Positions 35,121 to 42,947 of a DNA stretch of 64,000 nt are shown here, piece after piece. Position numbers and translations under genes: made by a program. Source of the DNA: Clostridium_F caseinilyticum. GTDB lineage: Bacteria; Bacillota; Clostridia; Clostridiales; Clostridiaceae. The first letter of the stretch is position 1. Each line of letters begins with the position of its first letter. The DNA lies in NCBI RefSeq assembly GCF_046127645.1, contig NZ_CP175919.1; one strand, 5' to 3'. Under the pieces are notes generated by a model. It worked only from the letters and a program-made list of their open reading frames with translations. It was not told the DNA's origin and made no database searches.

Positions 35121-35704
35121 AATAGTAAATAACGATTTCAAAAAATTTTCGTTAGAAAATTAATGCGTAGCATGGCAAAAACGGATTTTCATAACATTTA
35201 TATAAATTTAAATTACACTGAATCCTATTTGCGTTAGCAAACAAATTTAATACAATAAATCTAATAACTTTAATAAATCTTACTGTATATAAATTTATTA
35301 AGGTTATTGTATAAATAGATTATTTATAGTTGTAAATTCCTAATAAAAAGTGTTTTTATGTTATGATATATAAGAATTTATTCATATATTTACCAGAAAA
35401 ACTTCTAGTTACGCCGATTATTGTGAATAAAATCAATGTTTTTTTACATAGAAATACAAATTAATTACTATAGAAAGTCTACGACTGCCATATCGCTTTT
35501 TTAGCCATTTACATATGGAATTTAGATTTAATTTTATAATTTTTAAATTTATAAATAACTTAACAGCAATAATATAATTAAAGATTTTGTGTAGGCAGGT
35601 GGAAAAAAATCATCATTTTACAAGTTTGCCTTTGAATTGGAAATTATAATAACATCTTTTAAAGGTATTAAAACGATAAATACTTTTAGATAAAATAGAT
35701 ATCT

Positions 35705-35848
35705 AAAAAAATAAAGAATACTTTATTTGTGAACTAATATTTAAGCATGAAGTAAACAGGGTGTTTATTTAGCTCCGCTACCACTGGACGTGGCATTAGA
35801 GCGTTAGCTTAAATATTAGGACACAAATATTAGTATTCTTTATTTTTA
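35705..35848. repeat. Stem-loop repeat module, copy 2 of 3
   Basis: Arms AAATAAAGAATACT... and its complement around GTGTTTATTTAGCTCC and GGACGTGGCATTAGAGCG. Confidence 0.8.
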
Positions 35849-35923
35849 TAGCTATATATTGAACAAAAGTATTTATTGTTTTAATTTTCAACCTTTAAAG
35901 GTTGTTAAGTCGTAATTTCCTTA

Positions 35924-36388
35924 TTATATGTCTATGTTTCTATCTATTAATTGGGATAAAGAAATGAATGTATCAGTTCTTTGGATTCCTTCAACTTTTT
36001 GTATTTTATTCATTAATAAATTTTGTAAATGAGTTATGCTCTGACATATTACTTTTACGAATATAGAGTATTGACCTGTTGTATAATGGAGTTCTGTTAT
36101 CTCTTTAATTTCGTTTAATTCTTTTAATACGGAATTAAAGTAAGAGGCTTTATCTAAATAAATTCCTATAAAACAGCAAACGTCATAGCCTAGTTTAGAA
36201 TTGTCTATTATAAGCTTGGTTCCTTTTATTATGCCTATATCATGCATTTTCTTCATTCTAACATGTATAGTACCACCACTAACATGACATTTCCTAGCTA
36301 TTTCTAAAAATGGTGTTCTAGAATCCTTAATTAAAATTTCAAGTATTTGCAAGTCTAGTTCATCTAAACCATCTATATTTAAATCCAT
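35924..36388 (-). CDS. Lrp/AsnC-family transcriptional regulator
   Basis: The 154 residues consist of an AsnC-type winged helix (about 8-65: LDLQILEILIKDSRTPFLEIARKC then RMKKMHDIGIIKG) and a RAM/ligand-binding domain (about 70-150). Such regulators respond to amino acids; permeases on either side (32848, 37933, 39792) are plausible targets but this is not shown. GGAGG before the ATG. Its stop codon is followed at once by the element ending at 35924. Confidence 0.92.
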   Translation of the reverse strand: MDLNIDGLDELDLQILEILIKDSRTPFLEIARKCHVSGGTIHVRMKKMHDIGIIKGTKLIIDNSKLGYDVCCFIGIYLDKASYFNSVLKELNEIKEITELHYTTGQYSIFVKVICQSITHLQNLLMNKIQKVEGIQRTDTFISLSQLIDRNIDI

Positions 36389-36968
36389 ATGAGCACCTCC
36401 AAGTTATGGTTAGTTTAATTAAACATATATATTTTTATCTTATTACATTATAAATATTATACCAGAAAAAATTATGAATTTGTTAAAAATTGAAACTTTA
36501 TTTTAATAATAACTTTATTAATGTAAAAATAAATAAATTTTTAGCATATATTATATTGAAAAAAATTTATATAAATAAAAAAAGTTATGATAAATTTATT
36601 AGGATACTAAAAGAAATTAAATTTTAATAGCGGAAAAATTGTAAGATAGAGTAAATATAAGGAGAAAAAGATTATAAAATGGAATATAAAAGTAGGAGAG
36701 GAAAGTTTCAAAAAATGAAAGTTTCTATATAAATAATAGTAGAAATACATATAAAAAGAGATTGCAAATTTTAGAGGGGGAATTATTTACAATCTCTTTT
36801 ATGTTAAAATTTTTATTCTTTAATATAATATGTTATTATATTTTATATTGTTACATATTTATAATATAAAATAATATAAACAACTTTAATTTAAAGAAGT
36901 TGTATATTGATATATTATACAAAATATATAATAATGATATAGTATTAAATTTTTAAGGAGGGAATCTT
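36389..36968. other. Gap with hairpin
   Basis: AT-rich. Contains the hairpin at 36754-36801. A 17-codon frame starting ATG at 36679 follows AAGGAGAAAAAG, but spacing is poor and I do not call it. Confidence 0.5.
36754..36801. terminator. Hairpin AAAAGAGATTG/CAATCTCTTTT
   Basis: Perfect 11-base arms, T-run to the right, A-run to the left, loop of about 25 bases holding GAGGGGGAA. Confidence 0.65.
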
Positions 36969-37328
36969 ATGCCAGTCTGGTTAAAGTTTGCATTACAAAT
37001 ACTTTTCTTTTCTGTAATAGTTATAATTGGCTATACTGCTCTTAAAGTTTATGTTTTAGAAAAAATCAATATTAATAAATGGTTGGTACTTGCATTATCT
37101 ATATTTGTATTAATTTTTCCTGCATTAATAAAGTTCAATATTAATGGAACCATATGGCAGTATGTTCAATCTGCTATAGTAATAGTTCTTACATTGTGGT
37201 TTTTAGATTTGATAGGTATAGGAGCAGGAAGTAAGCCAAAAAATAAGAAAAATGATGTAGTTATTAGGCCTAAAGCTAAGCCAAATAGAGCAAAAAATAT
37301 TAAAAAAGAAGATAATAAGAAAAAGTAA
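36969..37328 (+). CDS. Small membrane protein with basic tail (119 aa)
   Basis: Three hydrophobic segments (about 5-30, 38-57, 63-85) and a strongly basic tail of about 30 residues (KPKNKK, RPKAKPNRAKNIKKE). No family recognised. The tail would lie in the cytoplasm and could touch nucleic acid or membrane lipid. AAGGAGGGA precedes the ATG. Closed by a terminator. Confidence 0.7.
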   Translation: MPVWLKFALQILFFSVIVIIGYTALKVYVLEKININKWLVLALSIFVLIFPALIKFNINGTIWQYVQSAIVIVLTLWFLDLIGIGAGSKPKNKKNDVVIRPKAKPNRAKNIKKEDNKKK

Positions 37329-37347
37329 ATATTTTTTAATTTTATAT

Positions 37348-37386
37348 AAAACGCATTAAATCATAGTTTTAGTGCGTTTTTTAGTT
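37348..37386 (+). terminator. Terminator
   Basis: AAAACGCA pairs with TGCGTTTT and a T-run follows. Confidence 0.8.
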
Positions 37387-37932
37387 TTTATTAGTATAAA
37401 AATTTTAAATTCTAATAGAGATAGTTTGTTTATTAGTATAAATATTTTTAGATATTAAATGTAATCTATGATCAAAAATTACAGAATATATACAATTATA
37501 TAACAATATATGAAATTATTTCAATATTCAAACTTTTATAATAATACATAATTATGTATAAAAATAAATTATAATAATGATAAATAAAAATTATAAATGA
37601 TTTTAGAAGTTGACAAAAGTTAATATCAAAACTTATTAGAAATAGAAAGGATTATAAAAATAAATTAAGTAAAATCACAAGAAAGTAGCATAATTTTATT
37701 AAAAGGCTATATTTTTATAAATTTACTAATTCAAATAAAAATATGGATGATAAAAAATAATATTCTTTATTTTAAAAAAAATTATAAAAACTTACTATAT
37801 AGATTTTATTGTTCACTTCCATTTTTAAACTAAATTAAAAGGATTGACAAAATAATAACCCAATATAAAATATAAAATATAAAGTAACAGAGATCCAATT
37901 TAAAAAGTTGGAGGTTAGGGGGGATTTTAAAA
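37387..37932. other. Upstream region of permease pair
   Basis: About 545 AT-rich bases. TTGACA at 37844 followed by repeated TATAAAAT words near 37864-37878 could be a promoter, though the spacing is not ideal. A small stem (CCAATTT ... AAGTTGG) lies before the start. No gene or known riboswitch seen. Confidence 0.4.
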
Positions 37933-39306
37933 ATGGAGAATGAAGATAATAATCATAAAAAAATAGGTTTATTTGGAGCTACTTGTGTAGTTGCAGGAAA
38001 TATGATTGGCTCTGGAGTATTTATGTTGCCAGCTAGTTTAGCAGCAGTATCTAGTCCGGGCACTACTTTAATGGCATGGTTAGTTACGGGTATGGGAGCA
38101 ATATTTATGGCTTTATCCTTTGCTAGATTAGGAAGTAAAATTCCAAAGACAGGAGGACCATATGAATTTGGTAAACTAGCTTTTGGAGATTTTATAGGAT
38201 TTTTAAATGCTTGGCTTTATTGGAGTGCTACGTGGATATCTAATGCAGCGATTATAATAGCTATAGGAAGTTATGCATCTTATTTGATGCCAGCTTTAAA
38301 TAATGGATTTAATGCACTTTTATTTAACAGTGCTATATTATGGATATTTACTTTTTTAAATATTAAAGGTGCAAAAGAAGCTGCTAGTTTTGAAACAGTT
38401 ATCACAGTATTTAAATTTTTAGTATTTATATTCTTTATAATATTTGCAGCTATTCACTTTGATATTGCAAACGTTACTCCAATTATGCCACAAAAAAAGG
38501 GTATTAGTACCTTACCATTAGCAGCAGCTACTACATTATGGGCTTTTACAGGTTTTGAATCTGCTGCAGTAGGTGCTGGAACAATTAAAAATCCAGAAAA
38601 AAACATAAGTAGAAGTACCATATTAGGTTTAGTTATAACAATTCTTTTTTATGTTGCAATAAGTTTTGTTGCTATGGGAGCCATACCACAGGATGTCTTA
38701 TCTAAAAGTTCTTCCCCAATGACAGATATATTGGCTCAATTCTTTGGTAGTAGAGTAGTAAATATATTTAATATATCTATAGTTATAACTATATTAGGAA
38801 CTATTGCAGGATGGATTATGATTGCAGGTCATATGAGTTATGCAGTAGCTAAAGATGGATTATTTCCTAAAGTATTTGCAAAATTACATCCCAAATATAA
38901 AACTCCGTATAAGGGATTAATAATAAATGGAATATTAACCAACATATTATTAATATTAAATTCATCAAAGGGAATGGTATCTGCTTATAATTTTATGATA
39001 CTTTTAGCTACATTATCATATTTACCAGTTTATGCTACTACATCTGCATCAGATATAATTCTATTATTTAAATGTAAAGGACAATTGACTGTAAGCAAAT
39101 TTATAAAGATAGCTATAATACCATTAATAGGATTTATTTATGCTTGTTGGGCAATATATGGCTCAGGAGCTGAAACTGTATTATATGGATTTATGTTAAT
39201 GTTAGCAGGAGTTCCATTCTATATATATATGAAATTAAAAAATAAAAAAGATATATCTAAAGCTGATGTAGATATAGATACTGTTGTTCAGTTATCTAAT
39301 AAATAA
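37933..39306 (+). CDS. APC-superfamily basic amino acid/polyamine antiporter (paralog 1)
   Basis: The 457 residues hold about 12 spans. Motifs fit the APA group (AdiC/CadB/PotE): IGLFGATCVVAGNMIGSG at the start (the substrate-binding GSG), LGSKIPKTGGPYEFGK and LWAFTGFESAAV in the middle. It would exchange amino acids or amines. Over 60% identical by eye to the next gene, so the pair is a tandem duplication. The start follows GGAGG and GGGGGG words; the former fits ATG 37933 less closely than the latter. Confidence 0.88.
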   Translation: MENEDNNHKKIGLFGATCVVAGNMIGSGVFMLPASLAAVSSPGTTLMAWLVTGMGAIFMALSFARLGSKIPKTGGPYEFGKLAFGDFIGFLNAWLYWSATWISNAAIIIAIGSYASYLMPALNNGFNALLFNSAILWIFTFLNIKGAKEAASFETVITVFKFLVFIFFIIFAAIHFDIANVTPIMPQKKGISTLPLAAATTLWAFTGFESAAVGAGTIKNPEKNISRSTILGLVITILFYVAISFVAMGAIPQDVLSKSSSPMTDILAQFFGSRVVNIFNISIVITILGTIAGWIMIAGHMSYAVAKDGLFPKVFAKLHPKYKTPYKGLIINGILTNILLILNSSKGMVSAYNFMILLATLSYLPVYATTSASDIILLFKCKGQLTVSKFIKIAIIPLIGFIYACWAIYGSGAETVLYGFMLMLAGVPFYIYMKLKNKKDISKADVDIDTVVQLSNK

Positions 39307-39791
39307 AATTTAAATTCTAATTTATAATTATTCAATAGTATTAATAAAAAATTTGAAGAGTATTTTTATTAAAGTGTATCTATTAAAATAAATTTTAGAT
39401 GGAATGATATACATTTATGTAAAGTTAAAAATTGGTAAAGAAGAGACTAGCTTAAAATAAATTTAATTTTATTTTGAGTTAGTCCTTTTTTACTTAGAAA
39501 TATATTTATATCTTAAAAACTTCATTTATAAGTTTTTTATTATAGTGATTAATTTAATATATTAAATTTAAAGTAATAATTTAAATAAAAGATATTTTAT
39601 AATACTTTTAAATAATATATATTTTCATAATAAAGTAAAATAGTTGAAATACTTAAAAATGTATTTATTTTAAAGTAATAATTTTTGCACAAGGAATAAA
39701 TAATACTATTAAAACAATTTAAATATTTATATGAAGATTTTTTATTATATTTATAGATTTTTACTAAAGATAAAATGAAAGGAGTACTAAT
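39307..39791. other. Gap between permease paralogs
   Basis: Holds the terminator at 39440-39492; otherwise AT-rich, no gene. The paralogs are therefore separately transcribed. Confidence 0.6.
39440..39492 (+). terminator. Terminator of the hairpin family
   Basis: AGAGACTAGCTTAAAAT pairs imperfectly with ATTTTGAGTTAGTCC; six Ts follow. Confidence 0.8.
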
Positions 39792-41141
39792 ATGGATGAA
39801 AATAATAAACTGAAAAAAGAAATAGGACTTTTTGTTGCTACATTTATAGTAGCTGGTAATATAATTGGATCAGGAATATTTATGCTTCCAGCTACTTTAG
39901 CAGCAGTATCAGGACCAGGTGCTACTATGGCAGCTTGGATTATAACTGGTATAGGTTCTATATTTTTAGCATTATCTTTTGCACGATTAGGATCAAAAAT
40001 TCCAAAAACAGGAGGACCTTATCAATACGCTAAAATAGCCTTTGGAGACTTCGTAGGATTTATTAATGCATGGCTTTATTGGAGTGCTACATGTATAGCC
40101 AATGCTGCTATAATAACGGCTATAGCAAGTTATTCTTCAAGTCTAATTCCAGCTTTAAAAACTAATGGATTATATGCGTTTTTATATACTTCTCTTATAT
40201 TGTGGGCGTTTAATATATTAAACATTGTAGGGGTAAAACAAGCTAGTGCTTTTGAAACAGTTATAACTATATTTAAATTAGGAGTATTTTTAATTTTTAT
40301 AATAATAGGTTTTATTAATTTTAATCCACAATATATTACTCCTGCATTTCCAAAAGGTAAAGGGTTTAGTACAGTTCCTTTAGCAGCAGCAACTACATTA
40401 TGGGCATTTTCTGGGTTTGAGTCAGCTAGTATAGCAGCAGGAGAAATAAAAAATGCTGAAAAAAATGTTAAGTTAAGTACTATTTATGGACTTTTAATAG
40501 CAGTATTTGTATATTTAATAATAAGTTTTGTAGCTATGGGTGGATTACCACAGCACATATTAGCAAAAAGTAATTCTCCTATGAGTGATATATTAGCACT
40601 ACATTTAAGTAGTAGAGCTGTAAATCTATTTTTATTAGCTGTTGTCATAACTATATTTGGAACCATATCAGGATGGATAATGTTAACAGCTAGAATTTCC
40701 TATGCAGCAGCTATAGATGGAATGTTTCCACAAGCTTTTGCAAAGGTACATCCTAAATATAGAACTCCTTATGTAGGAATTATAATAAATGGAATACTAA
40801 GTAATATTGTTCTTTTAATGAATTATACAGGATCTATGGTATCAGCTTATAACTTTATGATTTTATTAGCTACTTTAGCATATTTACCTGTATACGCTAT
40901 AACTAATGCAGCAGATATATTACTTTTATCTAAAAGAGAAGAAAAATTTAATTTAGGAAATTTTATTACAAATTCTATTGTTCCATTAATAGGATTTATT
41001 TATGCTATTTGGGCAGTTTATGGAACAGGTGCCCAATCTGCTTTATATGGTCTGATATTAGGTTTTACAGGTATACCATTTTATATTTATATGAAAATGA
41101 AAGATAAAAGTCAGATAGAAAAAATAAGAAAACAACAATAA
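39792..41141 (+). CDS. APC-superfamily basic amino acid/polyamine antiporter (paralog 2)
   Basis: A 449-residue protein near-colinear with the previous gene: IGLFVATFIVAGNIIGSGI, LGSKIPKTGGPYQYAK, LWAFSGFESASIAAGEI. About 12 spans. AAAGGAG precedes the ATG. Differences are spread throughout, so it is an old duplication, possibly with a different substrate. Own terminator at 41214. Confidence 0.88.
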   Translation: MDENNKLKKEIGLFVATFIVAGNIIGSGIFMLPATLAAVSGPGATMAAWIITGIGSIFLALSFARLGSKIPKTGGPYQYAKIAFGDFVGFINAWLYWSATCIANAAIITAIASYSSSLIPALKTNGLYAFLYTSLILWAFNILNIVGVKQASAFETVITIFKLGVFLIFIIIGFINFNPQYITPAFPKGKGFSTVPLAAATTLWAFSGFESASIAAGEIKNAEKNVKLSTIYGLLIAVFVYLIISFVAMGGLPQHILAKSNSPMSDILALHLSSRAVNLFLLAVVITIFGTISGWIMLTARISYAAAIDGMFPQAFAKVHPKYRTPYVGIIINGILSNIVLLMNYTGSMVSAYNFMILLATLAYLPVYAITNAADILLLSKREEKFNLGNFITNSIVPLIGFIYAIWAVYGTGAQSALYGLILGFTGIPFYIYMKMKDKSQIEKIRKQQ

Positions 41142-41460
41142 TTTTGTAGTATAATGAGATTTTAAACAAAAAATTGTCATATATTTTATTGTAATGATAT
41201 AATAATATTGTTAAAAGCTCTGTGCAAGCGTGCAGAGCTTTAGAATTATATTTTAAATATAAACTTAAAACCATAATAATTATATTACAGAATCTATATA
41301 TAAATTCACAAAATGGGAGGTGAATAACCTTAGTAAAACTTAGTTAATTGTGTTTATTAAATTTATATTAAATAAACATATTATAGCTAATAATATAAAT
41401 AAAAAGCTAAATATAAAGATAGGTGTAAAGAACTTATATAGTTTTACTTAAGGGCGAAAA
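41142..41460. other. Gap with terminator
   Basis: Terminator at 41214-41242; the rest is the upstream region of the next gene. No frame seen. Confidence 0.5.
41214..41242 (+). terminator. Terminator
   Basis: AAAGCTCTG-TGC / GC(A)-CAGAGCTTT type hairpin: AAAGCTCTG and CAGAGCTTT are perfect complements. Confidence 0.75.
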
Positions 41461-41970
41461 ATGATTTACGAATATAATGGGAAAAAACCTGTAATAAAAG
41501 AAAATGTTTTTTTAGCTAAAAGTGCAGATTTAATAGGGGATGTAGTTCTAGAAGAGAATTGCACAGTGCTATTTGGGGCAGTTTTAAGAGGAGATATAAA
41601 TAGTATACATATTGGAAGTGGGTCTAATATACAAGATAACTGTGTTGTACATGTAGATGAAGGGGATTTAAATGTACATATAGGAAATAATGTAACAATA
41701 GGACATGGAGCTATACTGCATGGATGTAAAATAAATGATAATTCCTTAATAGGTATGGGTTCTATTATATTAAATGGAGTAGAGATAGGATCAAACACTA
41801 TAATTGGAGCAGGAAGTTTAGTAACTTCTAATAAAAAAATACCTTCAGGAGTACTATGCATGGGATCACCTGCAAGAGTAATACGAGAACTTAGTGAGAG
41901 CGAAATCGCTAGTATAAAAGAATCAGCACAGGATTATATGGATTTAAATAAAAATTTTAGTAGAGAATAA
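41461..41970 (+). CDS. Gamma-carbonic-anhydrase-like hexapeptide protein
   Basis: The 169 residues follow the YrdA/PaaY-type left-handed beta-helix: LRGDINSIHIG, DNCVVHVD, NVTIGHGAILHGC, GMGSIILNG, GSPARVIREL. Three histidines in HVD and GHGAILHG fit the zinc/iron site of gamma carbonic anhydrases. Activity is unproven in most bacterial members. The upstream ribosome site (AAGGGCGA) is modest. Followed 44 bases later by the secreted MBL protein, perhaps cotranscribed. Confidence 0.9.
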   Translation: MIYEYNGKKPVIKENVFLAKSADLIGDVVLEENCTVLFGAVLRGDINSIHIGSGSNIQDNCVVHVDEGDLNVHIGNNVTIGHGAILHGCKINDNSLIGMGSIILNGVEIGSNTIIGAGSLVTSNKKIPSGVLCMGSPARVIRELSESEIASIKESAQDYMDLNKNFSRE

Positions 41971-42014
41971 AATATAACTTACTACAAAAAATAAGTATGG
42001 TAAGGAGGTGTATT

Positions 42015-42887
42015 ATGAAAATAAAAACACCTAGAGTTTTATTATTGCTTATTGTTGTAGTAAGTTTGTTTTATACAAAGGCTTTAGCAAAGGATCGAGT
42101 TCCAGAGGTACATTTTATAGATACAGGTCAAAGTGATTGCATATTAATTAGAACAGGAAAAGAGAATTATTTAATAGATACTGGTTGGGAATATTATAGT
42201 AGTAAAATATTAAGTTATTTAAATTCTAATAATGTAGATAAAATAGATGGAATTATATTAACTCATTATCATGATGATCATTATGGCGGATTAAATATGC
42301 TTTTAAAAACAGCTAAGGTAAAAAAGTTATATTTGCCTAAACATGATGGTGGTGATAAGAAAAAAGTAATTAATATTATAAAAAAACATAAAGTTAAGTA
42401 TGATTGGATAGAAGATGGATGGGAAGTTAAAGGAAGAAAGTTAAATTTAAAGGCTGTAGCTCCTATGAATATAGATAGTAAGAATGAAAATAATAATTCT
42501 ATAGTATTATTTGGTAAAATAGATGGAATTAAATATCTATTTTTAGGAGATTGTGAAAAAAAAGAGGAAATGGATATGATATGTAATGAACGAATTCAAG
42601 AATGTGATATTTTAAAAGTTTCTCATCATGGTTTTAAAACTAGTAATAGTGATAAACTTTTAGATAGGGCTAAACCTAAAATTGCTGTTGTTACTTGTGA
42701 TGGTATCTATAGTCCAGATAAAGTTGTAATAAATAGATTAAAAAGCAAAGGCATAAAAGTTCTTACAACAAGTAATAAAGGGAATATAATAATTAGGGAC
42801 AATAAAATAATTTGGAATAAATATTCGCATTATATAAACAAAGGAAAAAGATTTATGGGGAATATTTATTTAAAACTAATATCTTAA
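42015..42887 (+). CDS. Secreted ComEC-like MBL-fold hydrolase
   Basis: From the ATG at 42015 (TAAGGAGGTG just upstream; the ATG at 41997 precedes that site and is not used) the 290 residues begin with a signal peptide (RVLLLLIVVVSLFYTKALA). The mature part has MBL motifs: VHFIDTGQSDCILI, THYHDDHYGG, FLGDCEKKE and SHHGFKTSNS, as in the C-terminal domain of the DNA-uptake protein ComEC. Such stand-alone proteins may be nucleases or phosphodiesterases outside the membrane; substrate unknown. Confidence 0.88.
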   Translation: MKIKTPRVLLLLIVVVSLFYTKALAKDRVPEVHFIDTGQSDCILIRTGKENYLIDTGWEYYSSKILSYLNSNNVDKIDGIILTHYHDDHYGGLNMLLKTAKVKKLYLPKHDGGDKKKVINIIKKHKVKYDWIEDGWEVKGRKLNLKAVAPMNIDSKNENNNSIVLFGKIDGIKYLFLGDCEKKEEMDMICNERIQECDILKVSHHGFKTSNSDKLLDRAKPKIAVVTCDGIYSPDKVVINRLKSKGIKVLTTSNKGNIIIRDNKIIWNKYSHYINKGKRFMGNIYLKLIS

Positions 42888-42907
42888 AACTAATATGTTA
42901 AAATTAA

Positions 42908-42943
42908 GGAGCATCAAAATTAAATTTAATTTTGATGCTCCAA
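42908..42943. terminator. Bidirectional terminator
   Basis: GGAGCATCAAAATTAAA pairs with TTTAATTTTGATGCTCC, between convergent genes. Confidence 0.85.
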
Positions 42944-42947
42944 TTGC

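Larger units (their letters stand above)
34944..35924. mobile_element. Copy 2 of TIR-bounded non-coding element (981 bp)
   Basis: Ends ATAAAGAAATTATGACTTAA (34944-34963) and TTAAGTCGTAATTTCCTTAT (35905-35924) are inverted repeats with two mismatches. From about 35140 to 35924 it is closely similar to 55360-56147. It has no credible gene. Contents: a hairpin with AACTCGCT loop (35045-35120), the common region, the stem-loop module (35705-35848) and a palindrome CAACCTTTAAAGGTTG. The right end joins the lrp stop codon. Confidence 0.78.

Noticed and set aside
36679..36732. A 17-codon frame (MEYKSRRGKFQKMKVSI) after AAGGAGAAAAAG.
   Set aside because: Site-to-start spacing is poor and nothing else supports it.
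37387..37932. Lysine riboswitch or T-box before the amino-acid permeases.
   Set aside because: None of the conserved T-box or lysine-riboswitch sequence blocks is present.
41466..41861. Long open frame on the minus strand within the carbonic-anhydrase-like gene.
   Set aside because: It is a shadow of a strongly conserved hexapeptide-repeat gene on the plus strand.
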